Source: Cervus elaphus (lineage: Eukaryota > Chordata > Mammalia > Artiodactyla > Cervidae). From it: a DNA stretch of 64,000 nt. The notes below the pieces were generated by a model, which searched no databases, was not told the DNA's origin, and saw nothing but the letters and a program-made list of their open reading frames with translations. A program made the translations under genes and the position numbers. The stretch lies in contig NC_057815.1 of NCBI RefSeq assembly GCF_910594005.1, forward strand, positions 76,121,552-76,185,551, given 5' to 3'. This document shows, in pieces, positions 1 to 11,232 of the stretch; the stretch's first letter is position 1; each line of letters begins with the position of its first letter.

Positions 1-128
1 AGGGGTTACATTAAAAATACACAATAAAATGTCTTGAGATTGCTTTTCTTTAATTTCCTCCCTCTTTCATTCTATCTCTTACCTATACAGCAGAACCCTC
101 CAAAGTTTTCCCTTCTCTCACTCTTGAG

Positions 129-329
129 TGCGTGTGATTACTCTTTGCGGCCCTATGGACTATAGCCCACCAGGCTTCCCTGTCCGTGGGATTCTCCAGG
201 TAAGAATACTGGAGTACGTTGCCATGCCCTCCTCTAGGGAATCTTCCTGACCCAGGGATCAAACCTGTGTCTCTTGCATCTCCTGCATTGACAGGCAGGC
301 TCTATACCACTAGTGCCACCTCAGAAGCC
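129..329 (-). mobile_element. Bov-tA SINE with target duplication
   Basis: Full Bov-tA layout on the minus strand: a tRNA-Glu-like head at the right end and the BovA unit at the left. It is flanked by a 12-bp repeat, CTCACTCTTGAG at 117-128 and CTCACTCTTAAG at 330-341, with one mismatch. This supports L1-type insertion. Confidence 0.85.
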
Positions 330-811
330 CTCACTCTTAAGCATCCCCAAAGACTGCCTAAAACTCACAGCTCAAGGAGGCTCTTTCTTCCCCTTCACAG
401 TATCTATTCTGTTCTACTGTATTCTATTCGCTTTTCCTTATCTATTCTCTTCCTCTGAGCTGTAGTTTTCTGTCTTTCCAATTTAAACATTCCTGCCTCG
501 CCTGTTTCTACATGTTTTCTACCACTCGCCTTTATCTGCATTAACATAGCAAAAAACTGGGGCTTGTGGCTGCTCAAAGATGCATAGGCGAGGATGTGCA
601 TTTGTGTGGTGGGTGCCACTGCTGTGGGAGGCGCAGGAGGAGGTGGGGGGTGGCAAGTGAACCAAAAACACTACAGATACTATAATTAGGCTGCTTCGAG
701 CCACTGTTAACATTGGGATGTCTCTAAACACAACCCCAATTCTAAGAAAAAAAAAACCTTGAAAAAGTTCAAGGACCACTGAGGGGGAGAATAGCATAGC
801 GTGACCTCCAG
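330..811. other. Intergenic sequence, no gene
   Basis: Apart from the SINEs at either side, this stretch has pyrimidine-rich runs and no recognisable repeat or coding signal. Confidence 0.4.
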
Positions 812-1030
812 TTGTTGCTTGCTCATCCTTCAGTCACGTCTGACTCTTTGTGACCCTATGGACTGTAGCCCGCCAGGGTCGTCCTCTGTCAGAGGGATTT
901 TTCAGGTAAGAATACTGGAGTGGGTTGCCATGCCCTTCTCCAGGAGATCTTCCTGACCCAGGGATTGAACCCAGGTTTCCTGCATTGACAGGGAGATTCT
1001 TTACCACTGAGCCACCTGGGAAACCCAACA
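812..1030 (-). mobile_element. Bov-tA SINE with 10-bp target duplication
   Basis: The minus-strand SINE is bounded by TGACCTCCAG at 802-811 and again at 1031-1040. The tRNA-like head (CCCAGGTGGCTCAGTGG on the element strand) is near 1000-1030, and the GTTGTTG tail is at the left end. Confidence 0.9.
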
Positions 1031-1040
1031 TGACCTCCAG

Positions 1041-1830
1041 CCAGGGTCCTAATGATGATTCTCTCCTTTCATTTTTCTCAGCAGATCTAACTAAGCATGA
1101 CAGCTGCTTCCTGTGTATTTCTCTACACCTTCCCCCAAATTTTTGAATGTCTTGTGAATGTCTTGTATCCTAAAATAGTGATGTTGGGCTAAGGCATTTT
1201 TTTCATCTGAGCAGCCAATGATTCTGCAAAATCTGTGTTCTTGACAGATAAGTGCTTTACAAGGAGAAATCCATACCCTGAATGAGCCGAATGGTAGCGC
1301 TGTGCCTTTCCTCTGTCACTAGCAGGTAAGTCCTAAGTCTTCTGTCTAGGGCAGGGGAGAGGTACCAGGGAGATACCAGATCTTCTATCTCAGACAACAC
1401 CTAATGCTTTTTCTTTGAGAAGATGATGCTAAGATTTTCATCTGCCCAACATCTCTTACCTATGTAAACCCTTCTAGTGGTGTAGTGACTGGCCAGAAGA
1501 AGTGGCCAAGTGACTCGAGGCCAGTCAGAGTGAATTTATGGGAATTTCCCTCAAATATAAGCTGGGAAGAAACAGCTTTTTCATCTTTGGTAGCAAGCTG
1601 TCAGAATGTTAGCCTGGAGCAGCCCAAGGTCATGTGTCCTGTCATTTGGAGAATCTGGTCTGGAGAGTAAAGGCAGCATTTCAAGAGAAGCAAAAAAGCA
1701 AAGACAGCTCATGCTCTAGGCAGTGGAGGCCCTGGATCCGGGCTTCCCTGAGCTCAGATCCACTCTACTTCTTCCACAGGTTGACTCTGTGAACTAATGC
1801 CATTCACTTCTTTGCTTAAGCCAATCCCTA
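1041..1830. other. Intergenic sequence, no gene
   Basis: I see no SINE, LINE or splice-flanked coding block here. The short reading frames are not supported by any family similarity. Confidence 0.4.
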
Positions 1831-2043
1831 ACCGCAGTGTCTCAGACGGTAAAGAATCTGCCCACAATCTGAGAGACACAGATCCAATCCCTGGGTCAGT
1901 AAGATCCCCTGGAGAAGGGAATGGCCACACACTCCAGTATTATTGACTGGAGAATCCCATGGACAGAGAAGCCTGGCAGGCTAAATAATCCCTGGGGTTA
2001 CAAAGCGTCGGACACCACTAAGCAACAAACACTTTTGCTTTCA
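1831..2043 (+). mobile_element. Bov-tA SINE, diverged
   Basis: It begins GTGTCTCAGACGGTAAAGAA, carries the B-box-like GATCCAATCCCTGGGTCAG and BovA motifs (CTCCAGTATTATTGACTGGAG, CATGGACAGAGAAGCCTGG), and ends near the CAACAAACACTTT tail. It abuts the left-hand member of the unclassified inverted pair. Confidence 0.8.
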
Positions 2044-2310
2044 TGTCACTTGCATCTGAAGAGCCTTGATATTTGGGGATGGCATAAACAGTCAGCAGGT
2101 TGCACATGCAAAGGGGTCCAAGGTTCCAGAGACACATTGTGTTCGCTTCGGTTTGCTTGGAGGGTCTTACTATAGCTCTTTACTACTGTCTTGACTTTCT
2201 CTGGGTGTTTAAATAAAATATTGAGTGATTTCCTATCTTCCATCTCTGCAACTTAGGCCTGGCTGTACTGGGGCAGGTCTTCCATGCATAATTCATTGGC
2301 CATGCACCTC
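2044..2310 (-). repeat. Unclassified dispersed repeat, copy A
   Basis: Its reverse complement aligns nearly end to end with 23741-24025. Shared anchors include GGAAGATAG(G)AAA, ATATTTTATTTAA, GTCAAGACAG, TAGTAAAGAGCTATA/GAGTAAAGAGCTATA, CTGCTGACTG and AATATCA(A/G)GGCTCTT, with short gaps between. By eye I estimate roughly three quarters identity. Both copies are open in the matching frame and give related peptides (EDRKSxNILFK...EKVKTxVKSY), but I do not recognise a protein family. It could be an LTR or other old retroelement part. Confidence 0.65.
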
Positions 2311-2964
2311 GATCAGAGATTCCTTTGTTTACAAGTTTGAGGGAATTTGTGACTGACACAAAATATAGATTCAGACTGCTTCTCTCGACTTTCTGACAAC
2401 GTCCTTCAATATTTGCCTATTGTGTTATTATACATTAACCCCAAGTTAGACTATTAGTTTAAAGAAGGCAAGGATAGCAAAATGACTTTCGAAGACCAGA
2501 TGATTTGACAGTTCAAAGACATTCACAGGCATGTTTGCAGTCTTTTGAAACATCTATCCACATAGTATTGTTCTGAACTTTTTCATGCCCAAACTCCTTA
2601 ATCGAAGGAATTATTTATTTTAAACAAGAAGGTGCTAAATCCTGTAGTTTTTCAGGAAAAGTGCAGAACCTAAACATCCACTTTCTTTTCCCCCTGAATT
2701 TCAGTGGCATGAGAAAAGGCTTGGGCAAGTTTCTTTAACACCAACCATACCTATGCCACTGGGACAGGATAGGAAATGGGTTCAAGCTATCCCAGTGTCT
2801 CCATTGAACTTGGAAGGTGACTGTAGCCACACTCCACATCATTCTACATTATCTGGGTGAGTCTGCACCATCCTCCAAAGTTCCTTTAAGGTCAGAAAGT
2901 TTTATTTACCTAGCTCAACTCTGAGGAGAGAACCTGGCACCAGAAGGCACTCAATAATGTTAAT
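2311..2964. other. Intergenic sequence, no gene
   Basis: AT-rich sequence with no clear repeat. The end near 2930-2960 (GCACTCAATAATGTTAATGA) resembles the tail of an old L2/MIR-age repeat. Confidence 0.35.
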
Positions 2965-3225
2965 GATGGCTATTATTTTTTATTTTTTAAAACTTTATTT
3001 TGTATTGGGGTATAGCCAATTAACAATGTTGTGATTGTTTCAGGTCAACAGTGAACAGTAAAGGGACTCAGCCAAACATATTCACGTGTGTGTTCTCCCT
3101 CAAATCACCTCCTATCCAGGCTGCCACATAACTCTGAGCAGAGTTCCATGTACTGCACTCTATGTCCTTGTTGGTTATCCATTTTAAATATAGCAGTGCA
3201 TACACGTCCATCCCGAACTCCCTAT
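2965..3225 (-). mobile_element. L1 3'-end-like fragment
   Basis: AACTTTATTTTGTATTGGGG, then TGTCCTTGTTGGTTATCCAT and TTTAAATATAGCAGTG, then CATCCCGAACTCCC, form an antisense 3' terminal sequence common in cetartiodactyl L1 copies. Fragments of the same type recur near 15560-15715. Confidence 0.55.
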
Positions 3226-3230
3226 ATCTT

Positions 3231-3390
3231 TATTTTTTAAATATTTATTTATTTGGCTGCACCGAGTTTTAGTTTTGGTATGTGGGATCCTTAGTTGTGG
3301 ATGTCAGATCTAGTTTCCTAACCAGGGATCGAACCCAGGCCTCCGGCATGGGAGTACAGAGGCTTAGCCGCTGGACCACCAGGGAAGTCC
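3231..3390 (-). mobile_element. CHR-type tRNA-Glu SINE
   Basis: On the minus strand it begins GGACTTCCCTGGTGGTCCAG and continues to CTAGTTTCC and a (A/T)-rich tail at the left end (3231-3253). It sits directly beside the antisense L1 fragment. Confidence 0.85.
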
Positions 3391-4205
3391 TTAATGGCTT
3401 CCTTCCCTTGAGTTGTTGAATCCATCTCTGCCTTAGAATCTTTGCACTAAACATTCCTCTTCCTCCCCTGGCTCCTCCATAACACAGGTCTTCAGCTCAA
3501 ATGTCACCTCCCCAAAGGATCTATCACCCCCAAAGTGTGGCTTAAGCGGTAATATAATCATTTATTTGGCTTAGGATCTGAGGGGTTGGGGGCTTGGCTT
3601 GGTAGTTCTCCCACTGGTCTCTCAGATGGTCACTGTCCAATGGGCACCTTGAAAGCATTCTCCTTCTGCCTCTGGTGCGGGGCTGAAAGACTCAACAAGC
3701 CAGAAGCCGGCATTGCTGGCTGCTCCTTCTCTTTGTGGTCCCTCTGCGGATTCTCTCCACGTGGTGGCCTCGCAGAAGCTTGACTTCTTACATTCGGCCG
3801 AAGATGCCCAGGGTGCGTGTTCCGAGAAAACCCAGAAGAAGCTGAGTGGAGTGTCCCTCCTGTACCCTTCATCCTTCCAGGCCATCACAGAAGCCACCAA
3901 GGTACAAGGAGAAGGGACCTAGAAGCCCCCTCATAATGGGAGGGGTGTCAAAGAATTTGTAGACTTGTTTTAAAACTGCCTCATACCATGGAAGAAATAG
4001 CCTCCCAAGCCCTCCATCAGCTCACTCTCTTAAAATTCTTAGCATAGTATGCAGTGCTAGCTGCTATCTTTTCCTATTGGTTTGTTATTTCTCTAACCCG
4101 CAGAAGAATGCAAATTGTGGGAATAGGGGCCTCGCCTGTCTTATTCATCACTGTAACCGTTTTGTTGAGTGGAGCAGTGCCGGCACCTGAAAGAAAAACT
4201 GAACG
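3391..4205. other. Intergenic sequence with an L2-like fragment
   Basis: TTCAGCTCAAATGTCACCTC at 3491-3510 is typical of L2. The remaining sequence to 4205 shows overlapping short reading frames on both strands (3586-3922) but no recognisable protein; I regard these as chance. Confidence 0.45.
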
Positions 4206-4410
4206 GGTTAGTCACTCAGTCATATCAGACTCTTTGTGACCCCATGGACCACAGCCCGCCAGGCTCCTCTGTCCATGGGATTTCTCAGGCAAGAACACTG
4301 GACTGGGTTGCCATTCCCTTCTCTGGGGAATCTTCCCAACCCAGGGATCAAACCCAACTCTCTTACACTACATGCAGATTCTTTACCATCTGAGACACCA
4401 GGGAAACCCA
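4206..4410 (-). mobile_element. Bov-tA SINE
   Basis: Complete minus-strand copy from TTAGTCACTCAGTCATATCA through CATTCCCTTCTCTGGGGAAT to GAGACACCAGGGAAACCC. No clean target duplication was seen. Confidence 0.85.
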
Positions 4411-5514
4411 GCACTTAGTAGACAATAAATACATATCAAGTGAGCAAATGAATGAAAGATCAATGCTAAGGACTATTCTGAAGTAGACATCTCATCAAGA
4501 TTGACATTTCTGGGCTTCATTTTGGATGAAGATGGTCCTCTTCTCCTTTTCTACTCTCCTCTTCACCTCCCTCCCTCCTCTCGGACAAAATAGTTACAAA
4601 ACCCTGATAAGACTGTGTTGGATCCACTGGAGCCAGCCTTCACTACTGCATTTTAACAAGCACACTCAAACACACTAAATTCATCCTTTGGATATGAATA
4701 TCCTTCAGATATTATACAACCCTGCACCCTGCTGAATTTAACAAACTGTGGATTGGCTTGGATCTGATTTTTTTTTTTTGCTTCCTGGATTTTTTGGTTT
4801 TGCTTTTTTCTAAGCTAGTTATCCTGAGACCTGGTCTGTTTCCATTCAGGGGAATTCATCAGTCTGCCCTTTGCAACATCTTGGTCCCTGAGATTCAGCT
4901 AGAGACTTCACAAGCTTGAACATCTAACTATATGTTATTGGCACCATTGTCTCTTGTCACAATCCTAATTCTATGTTCTGATAATAAAACTTCATTAGTG
5001 TCTGCACCTCCTTTCCCTTACCTTTGAAATACTGTCTTCAGCAGAAACGACGGGCGATGCTCTGCGTCACATCAGTTGGCTGTCTGACAGCCTTTGTGAG
5101 TGAGCTAAACTGTGAGAAAATGAACATTTCTGACAATTTCCATTATCGTCAAATGGAGATATTTACTTGTACAAATATTAAAGGTTATTTAAAGATGTAA
5201 ACTGACTTCATTTCATTAGAGATTTGTATAAGGTAATAATTTAAAACAACTACCGAGACTCATTTGAATAAATTACCAATTCACTTTCTGAAAGAAAAAT
5301 GCCACTTCTCCAGGCTGTGTTTTTAACTGCTTGCAATGGTAGAAGATGAAAACAAAAACCTATGAATATTTCAGAACAAGAAATGTTCATGTTCTCTTAT
5401 TATTTAACATGAATCAGACAATGGATTATTGTTCTGAAAACCAGATGAGACAGTGACATCAAAATGGGTCTTCAAAAGAGGGTTGTAGAGAAATAGAGAC
5501 TGTGGCTATATCCT
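4411..5514. other. Intergenic, partly single-copy-looking block
   Basis: No ruminant SINE. The part at 5040-5420 contains a CpG-containing start (AAACGACGGGCGATGCTCTG) and AT-rich sequence with several TAAT cores, and resembles a conserved non-coding block in texture. That is inference; conservation cannot be tested here. Confidence 0.3.
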
Positions 5515-5890
5515 CCTGAATTTCAGTTCTAGAAATTTGCCCTTGTAAAAAATTAAGATGTGTACAAATATTTATCTACAGGGATGTTCACCCAAGTGTT
5601 ATTTATAATGGGAAGAAAGGAAGGAAGGAAAATGTATCCAAGACTATACTTTAGAGTGCATATGATAAACTGGAGCACAAATGATTAAAAATGTTATTGA
5701 AAGAAGAATTCATAACGACATGTGAAGATGTTCAGTATATAAAAAGATGTAAAGGGAAGCTACAAACAATATATATCTTACAACAGCATTTATGAAAAGA
5801 TAAACATCTATATTTTCATTGAAAAAAATGAAATCAAAACGATAACTTGATAGTGGAACTATTGTTGATTTTCACTCTTGTGCTTTTATA
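5515..5890 (+). mobile_element. Old L1 3' region, degraded
   Basis: Phrases such as CAGGGATGTTCACCCAAGTG, TTATTTATAATGGGAAGAA and GATGTTCAGTATATAAAAAG match the L1 ORF2/3' UTR pattern in degraded form (compare the clean copy at 42513). No reading frame survives. Confidence 0.55.
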
Positions 5891-5906
5891 ATAAGAAAAG
5901 CACCAG

Positions 5907-6126
5907 CATAAGTGAGTGTTAGTTGCTCAGTCGTGTCCAGCTCCTTGCGACCCCATAGACTGTAGCCTGCCAAGCTCCTCTGTCTGCAGAATTCTCCAGG
6001 CAATAATACTGGTGTGGGTTGCCATTCCCTTCTCCAGAAGATTGTCCCGACCCAGGGATCAAACCCAGGTCTCTTGTATTGCAGGCAGATTCTTTATCAT
6101 CTGAGCCACCAGGGAAGCCCAAAGGG
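5907..6126 (-). mobile_element. Bov-tA SINE with target duplication
   Basis: The minus-strand copy is bounded by AAAAGCACCAG (5896-5906) and AAAAACACCAG (6127-6137), one mismatch in 11 bp. The head GGGCTTCCCTGGTGGCTCAG is at the right end. Confidence 0.88.
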
Positions 6127-6137
6127 AAAAACACCAG

Positions 6138-6904
6138 TAATCCAGTATTATTCAATCATTTGTAACTCAGTTATGTTGGAGGCATCATTATTCTTGCTTC
6201 GCTGGATCAGGTCCTGTTTCCTTCGAGTACAGTAGGTAACACCCCTGGGTGACTGTATGCATTAATGGTAGTGATGTGGGTATCAGCTAAAGGAGACATG
6301 GAGGAAGTTGGTCTGATATCTCACAGGTAGTTCATTATGCTTCCAGGACATGGCAACTTAATGTATTCCTTTCCAGCTATGACCTTCAATATACACAAAT
6401 AAAATATTAATTTAAAGTGCTTCTTACAAAATTTTCAGAAGACCTTGTCTTTTTAAGGAGTGAATTGGTAAGGATTAGCTCAGCCTGTGTATCACAATTC
6501 TTCCCTACCTCTCAGCCCCCACCCTTCCCCAGAAAACCCAATGGTCACTTTCTCACTTTTAAGCAGTCCAGGGAGGGTAAACCATTCTGAAGGTTAGGGT
6601 TTTCAGGGACGTCTGTCTTGTTGCTTTACTATCCTCCGTACATTGATTCCGCCTTATAGTCTAAGCTCTAGCCATGACAGAACATTCCAGGGAGTAGGAA
6701 GGCAGAAGGGGAAACGGGGTGGGAGTGCTCCAAGTCTAAAAGTCACGGGCAAGACTCCTGTTACACTGAATTGGCAGAACTTGGGCACACAGCCACCGCA
6801 GGGGAATGCTAGGGGAATCTGAGAAATAGTCTTTCTTCTACTTGGCTAAACTGCAAGTTAGGGGTTGATTTTTAAAGAAAAAAAAGAAATGTGTACTGCA
6901 GTAA
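6138..6904. other. Intergenic sequence, no gene
   Basis: No recognisable repeat or coding signal in this stretch. Confidence 0.35.
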
Positions 6905-7095
6905 GAGTGCTTGCGTGCTCAGTCACGTCCAACTCTGTGACCACGTGGACTGTAGCCTGTCAGGCTCCTCTGTTCATGGAATTTTCCAGGCAAGAATACT
7001 GGAGTGGGTTTCCATTTCCTACTCCAAGGAATCTTGCCTACCCAGGGATCAAGGTCTGCTTTGGCAGGTGGATTCCCAGGTAGCACCACCTGGGA
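6905..7095 (-). mobile_element. Bov-tA SINE, 3' part rearranged
   Basis: The BovA part is clear (TCACGTCCAACTCTGTGACC to GGAGTGGGTTTCCATTTCCT). The tRNA-like part is shortened, with the B-box region reading GGGATCAAGGTCTGC and then GGTAGCACCACCTGG. Confidence 0.78.
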
Positions 7096-7959
7096 TGACC
7101 ACTCCCCAAAAAATGCCATACATGTGGACATCACGGGATATCATTAGGCAGAGAACACAAATCAAGTGTAATATTTTCAACATCTTTTACATTCATTCAA
7201 CCCAGAAAGCATTCCCTGGTGCATGTGTTTATTTGAAAATAGTCTACACGCTGCAGAATGCTGAGGTTTGGTCTCTGGGGAAGAAATAAAACAGCTGCAG
7301 CAAATAAAGCAGATGGGAATTAAGAATGCTGGAGAGTCTCCAAAATATGATCCCATTGTCCACTAAGTGCCAAACTACAAAGAATGTGTGCTCCAAAATA
7401 GAAACTTTATGAAACTTTGAAGCATTTGATTAATGTAAAGCTTCATGAATAATGCAAGGCTATGCACCACGGCCTGATGTGAAGCGCAGAAAGGAGAAAG
7501 ATCAGCACGTTCATCTTGACTTTAAAACAACATTCAGAAAAATTTACAGGGCAAACTCAGGCATTTGGGGATGAGAGGTGTGACTATCAAAATGACTGCT
7601 GCTGACATGATCCTCTGGTGAGCCTCAGAGCAAACACCAGCCAGCTTGCCAAGAAGATCCCCTCCAGAGGGTAGGCACAGTCTTCCCCACTAGGGGCTCC
7701 CCACGGCCAGCCTTGTATGCCACTGGGAGGAACTCTCCGGGCGGGTCGTGCATTTGTGACTGCAGGCAGGCTCCAAAGACTCTTCTTTGCCCTAAAATAT
7801 TTTTCCCATCGACAGGTTGCTGAGAATAGACATTCCTCCATTAAACATGCTCTCCTTTATCTTAATGTATTATCTCCTGAATATGCACAGATCTCTGGAA
7901 GGGATTGCACACACCTGTTGTTCCAAAACATTCAAACTTTCTACTCTGCCTCTGAAATG
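7096..7959. other. Intergenic sequence, no gene
   Basis: No SINE or LINE recognised. Opposing short frames at 7587-7977 have no family similarity. Confidence 0.35.
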
Positions 7960-7969
7960 TCTTTTACAA

Positions 7970-8137
7970 TTTTTTAAAAAAAATTTGGCTGCGCCAGGTC
8001 TTAGTTGCAGCACGTGGGATCTTTTTCAGTTGTGGCAAGTGGGCTCTAGCTCCTCAACCAGGGATTGAACCCAGGCCTCCTACCCTGGGAGCACGGAGCC
8101 ACGGGACCACCCTGTGGCTGGTCCACTGAAAAGTCCC
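7970..8137 (-). mobile_element. CHR-type SINE with target duplication
   Basis: It is flanked by TCTTTTACAA at 7960-7969 and again at 8138-8147. It reads on the minus strand from an altered head (GGACTTTTCAGTGGACC) to a poly-A tail (T-run at left). About 20 bases near 8112-8127 look like a small internal insertion. Confidence 0.82.
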
Positions 8138-8184
8138 TCTTTTACAAATTTGATTATAAAATAGCCCCACCTGCAAACTCCCAG

Positions 8185-8260
8185 AGATGGTGAAGGACCG
8201 AGAAGCCTGGCATGCTGCAGTTCATTGGGTCGCAAAGAGTTGGACGCAACTGAACAACAA
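8185..8260 (+). mobile_element. BovA fragment
   Basis: Only the 3' half is present: GAGAAGCCTGGCATGCTGCA, then GGGTCGCAAAGAGTTGGACG and an ACAACAA tail. Confidence 0.75.
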
Positions 8261-8786
8261 TTATAAACTATTTCAGATTTACAAAAGGCAAATAATCACC
8301 CATCATCCATCTTAATATATAAAATATTACCAATGGAGTGGAGGCCCCTTTGATCTCTTCCCTAATCACAACCGATTTCTGGCCTGTAGAAGTGACTACC
8401 ATCTTGAATTTAATGTGGTGTACCATTCTCAAGCATGGGATGTCACATGAATGGATAATCTGCCACTGAGCCCACACATCCTGTCCTTCTACTGGATCAG
8501 GCCATTATCACTTTTAACCAAAGCTTTCATTCAGCACACCCTGAGTACCTACTAAGGTGCCAGGCACCATAACAACAGTATCCTGTCCCAGGGTCTCCCT
8601 CCATCCATTTCATCTCCCACATTTCAGTCACAGTGTTGTATTCCTGCCTAAGAACTTTGTGTCTTCCTACTACCTGTATGATAAAGCTTGGCCTCCTTAG
8701 TACAGCATCCAGGGTCATGTGAGCACATTGCTAGGGCCCCTGTCAGAGCCTTGGAAGGGTTAGGGTAAGGATTAAGGTGGACACAA

Positions 8787-9014
8787 GGGCTTCCAAACGC
8801 GCTAGTGGTAAAGAACCTGCCTGCCAATGCAGGAGACATAAGAGACACAGGTTTGATCCCTGGGTCACGAAGGTCCACAGGAGGAGGACCCACTCCTCCT
8901 CCACTCCAGTATTCTTGCCTAGAGAATCCCATGGACAGAGGAGCCTGGCAGCCTATGGTCCATGGGGTCACAAAGAGTCAGACACGACTGGAGTGACTTA
9001 GCAGCATCAGTCGC
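8787..9014 (+). mobile_element. Bov-tA SINE
   Basis: It runs from GGGCTTCCAAACGCGCTAGT through the B-box GGTTTGATCCCTGGGTCACG to AAAGAGTCAGACACGACTGG and AGTGACTTAGCAGCA. A short insertion near 8880-8900 (GAGGAGGACCCACTCCTCCT) forms a small hairpin. Confidence 0.85.
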
Positions 9015-9121
9015 AGGGTTACTATTAGCTTCACGAAAACAAGCCTCAATAGGCATTTGCATGGCTGCAATAAAAGATTTCTCGTGTGTCTTCTCATTCT
9101 TAGTAGAAGGAGTTTATCAGA

Positions 9122-9222
9122 CATGTGTTAAAATCCCAGCTCTAATGCTTGCCAGATCTTAGGCAAGTTACTTCACCTCTTTGAGTTTCTATTTCCTATT
9201 GGGGATAAGATCACCTATGGAA
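9122..9222 (+). repeat. MIR fragment
   Basis: The series TTAGGCAAGTTACTTCACCT, CTTTGAGTTTCTATTTCC and GGGGATAAGATCACCTA follows the MIR consensus core. Confidence 0.65.
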
Positions 9223-10216
9223 GAGACTGCTAGTTAATCACCAAAGTCCCCTTTGCCTTTCTTCTGTAGTTTTGGAGTCACAGCTAGGACACTACTAACC
9301 AACTCCTTCCTGTGGAATTTGATCTTATTCTCTTATGAACGAATACATTAACTTGATACTGTTTAATTGATGTTGATAGAAGACATGAGACTTCTAGGTC
9401 AGAGACATAGGATTTTATTACTCATGATACAGCAAGTGCATGAGCATATTTGCATCAGTTTCTCTTGCCCCCGGGTCTCATGGGGATGTTGAGATTGACC
9501 GGGATGGATGTTATGCACCCAGTGGGTTTGTGTGACACCTGAGGAGCACTGAGCTTGGGAAAGCCACCATTTTTATGGTAGGGAATAAGCAAGCATGATC
9601 CCTGTTGCTAGCAGTGTATGTGTTTGTGTGTGTGGAATGGGTAGATGCTTTTTCACTTCTTAAGTTTATTGTCTGCATAAAAATATGGCCTGAAAAATGA
9701 CCTGGAAAAAGAGCAGCAAGGGCCCTTCCATCTTGATGCACCCAGCAAGATGTATAAGAACAAAAGAGACTCAAACAGTATTCCTAACAGCTCCTTTGTG
9801 ATTAGATGTGACTGTGTGACTTAGTTCTCTGAAATAGAATATAAAAGGGGAAGATGTGTGTGCCTTCTAGGGTGACACTTGAAGACCAGGCCATTCCTCA
9901 TCTACTCCCTGATTCCCCTTCCTGTTGGCCAGCGATTGGAATGACGATGTTAATAGAGATCTCAGAAGCCAAGTATTGAAGGAGGTGGACTGCCATCAGC
10001 CTGAGTCCCTGAGTGACTGGGTGCAGCAGAGGTGCCCACTGTCTTAGAGCACTTACCTTAAATGGTCATGTGAAAAAAAAGTAAACTTTTTATTCTGTAA
10101 GCCATCTAGAGAGTTAATTTGTTACAGTGACCCAGCTTACCCTTCACTAATACATCTTACTTAGAAGGGTTATGAGGATTAAGTAAAATTCCAAAGGTTA
10201 ACATTTATGCAGAGCT
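9223..10216. other. Intergenic, with an LTR-like relic at about 9780-10120
   Basis: GATTAGATGTGACTGTGTGA, CTCTGAAATAGAATATAAAAG and the later TGAGTGACTGGGTGCAGCAG look like an ancient mammalian LTR, but I cannot name the family. The part before 9780 shows nothing recognisable except a (TG)n stretch near 9618-9633. Confidence 0.35.
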
Positions 10217-10442
10217 ACTGCCTTGCCTGGTGGCTCAGATGGTAAAGAATCCGCCTGCAATGCAAGAGACCTGGGTTTGATCCCTGGGTCAGGAAGATCC
10301 CCTGGAGAAGGGAATGGCAACTCACTCCAGTATTCTTGCCTGGAGAATTCCATGGACAGAGGAGCCTGGTGGACGACATAATCCATGGGGTCGCATGGGG
10401 TCGCAAAGTGTCACACACAACTGAACAACTAACACTTTCACT
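10217..10442 (+). mobile_element. Bov-tA SINE with 10-bp internal duplication
   Basis: A standard Bov-tA copy ending AACACTTTCACTTTCA. The decamer CATGGGGTCG is present twice in a row at 10384-10393 and 10394-10403, a slippage-type duplication within the BovA unit. Confidence 0.88.
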
Positions 10443-10499
10443 TTCATGACTGTGTACAGGGCCCCATGCTTACATACATGATTTCATTAAATAATAAAA

Positions 10500-10620
10500 A
10501 TAATATTTCAAGGTAGGTTTCATCATGTCTGTTTTGTAATTGGAGATCAAGGAGATTAAGAAATGTTCTTAAGGCTCAAAGTGATATAAGTGGAACAAAT
10601 CCAGGTCTGACAAATGCATG
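10500..10620 (-). repeat. MIR-like fragment
   Basis: TTGTAATTGGAGATCAAGGA, GATTAAGAAATGTTCTTAAG and GATATAAGTGGAACAAATCC resemble a reverse MIR core. Diverged. Confidence 0.5.
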
Positions 10621-10804
10621 ATGGTTTTGGTAGACCCACACCCCCAGGGTTTCAGTTGCAGATTCTTCTCTCCTTCTCTCTCCTTTCCGGTCCTGTCTGC
10701 CCAGATCCCCCTCTTATCCCCCACCCCGCTTTCCTCCCTTCTTCAGTATTGACTTCGCTTTCATGCAAGATGGCATGTTAAATAATGCAATAAATACTGC
10801 AGTC

Positions 10805-11005
10805 AGGAGATTGGAGTTATGGTTTCAGCTTTTGCAAGTCCTAGTTGTGTGAACTTGGTAAATCAGTTTATCCTTCTGAGCTCTAGTTTCTTTGTCGGAA
10901 TAATAGGTATGCCAATAATAGTTCCCTTATCTATCTTACCTGATCACCATGAGACTCAATCAAAATAAACTGCAAAGGTCTTTACAAATTGTAAGACATT
11001 CTGGA
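10805..11005 (+). repeat. MIR element
   Basis: The ordered motifs TTGTGTGAACTTGGTAAATC, TTATCCTTCTGAGCTCTAG and AATAATAGGTATGCCAATAA match MIR, with core and tail present. Confidence 0.65.
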
Positions 11006-11054
11006 AATGGCAGGTGTTACCGCCCACTCTGCCCTGATCTCATATGCCAGCAGC

Positions 11055-11230
11055 TTACAAAGTATAGACCCTGCCCAGCAGCAGCAGCATCACTGGGAAC
11101 TTGTTAGAAATTCAAACACTTAGGCCCCCCCAGACCTACTGAATCAGAAAATCTAGGGGTAGAGCTTAGAAAGCCATGTTTACCAAGGCTTCTGGGTTGT
11201 TCTGATGAATATTCAGAATTGAGAATCACT
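11055..11230 (-). mobile_element. MER5A-like hAT relic
   Basis: CAGCAGCATCACTGGGAACT, TTGTTAGAAATTC, CCCAGACCTACTGAATCAGA and the end TTGAGAATCACTG fit the MER5A (hAT-Charlie) consensus. Non-autonomous and non-coding. Confidence 0.7.
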
Positions 11231-11232
11231 GT

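Noticed and set aside
3586..3922. Overlapping frames on both strands (up to 92 codons)
   Set aside because: All three lie over the same GC-moderate stretch in different frames, with no family similarity; typical of chance.
10260..10290. tRNA-like A and B boxes (GGTTTGATCCCTGGGTC) here and in all Bov-tA and CHR copies
   Set aside because: They are the tRNA-Glu-derived heads of SINEs. No copy has the acceptor stem and anticodon arm of a functional tRNA gene.
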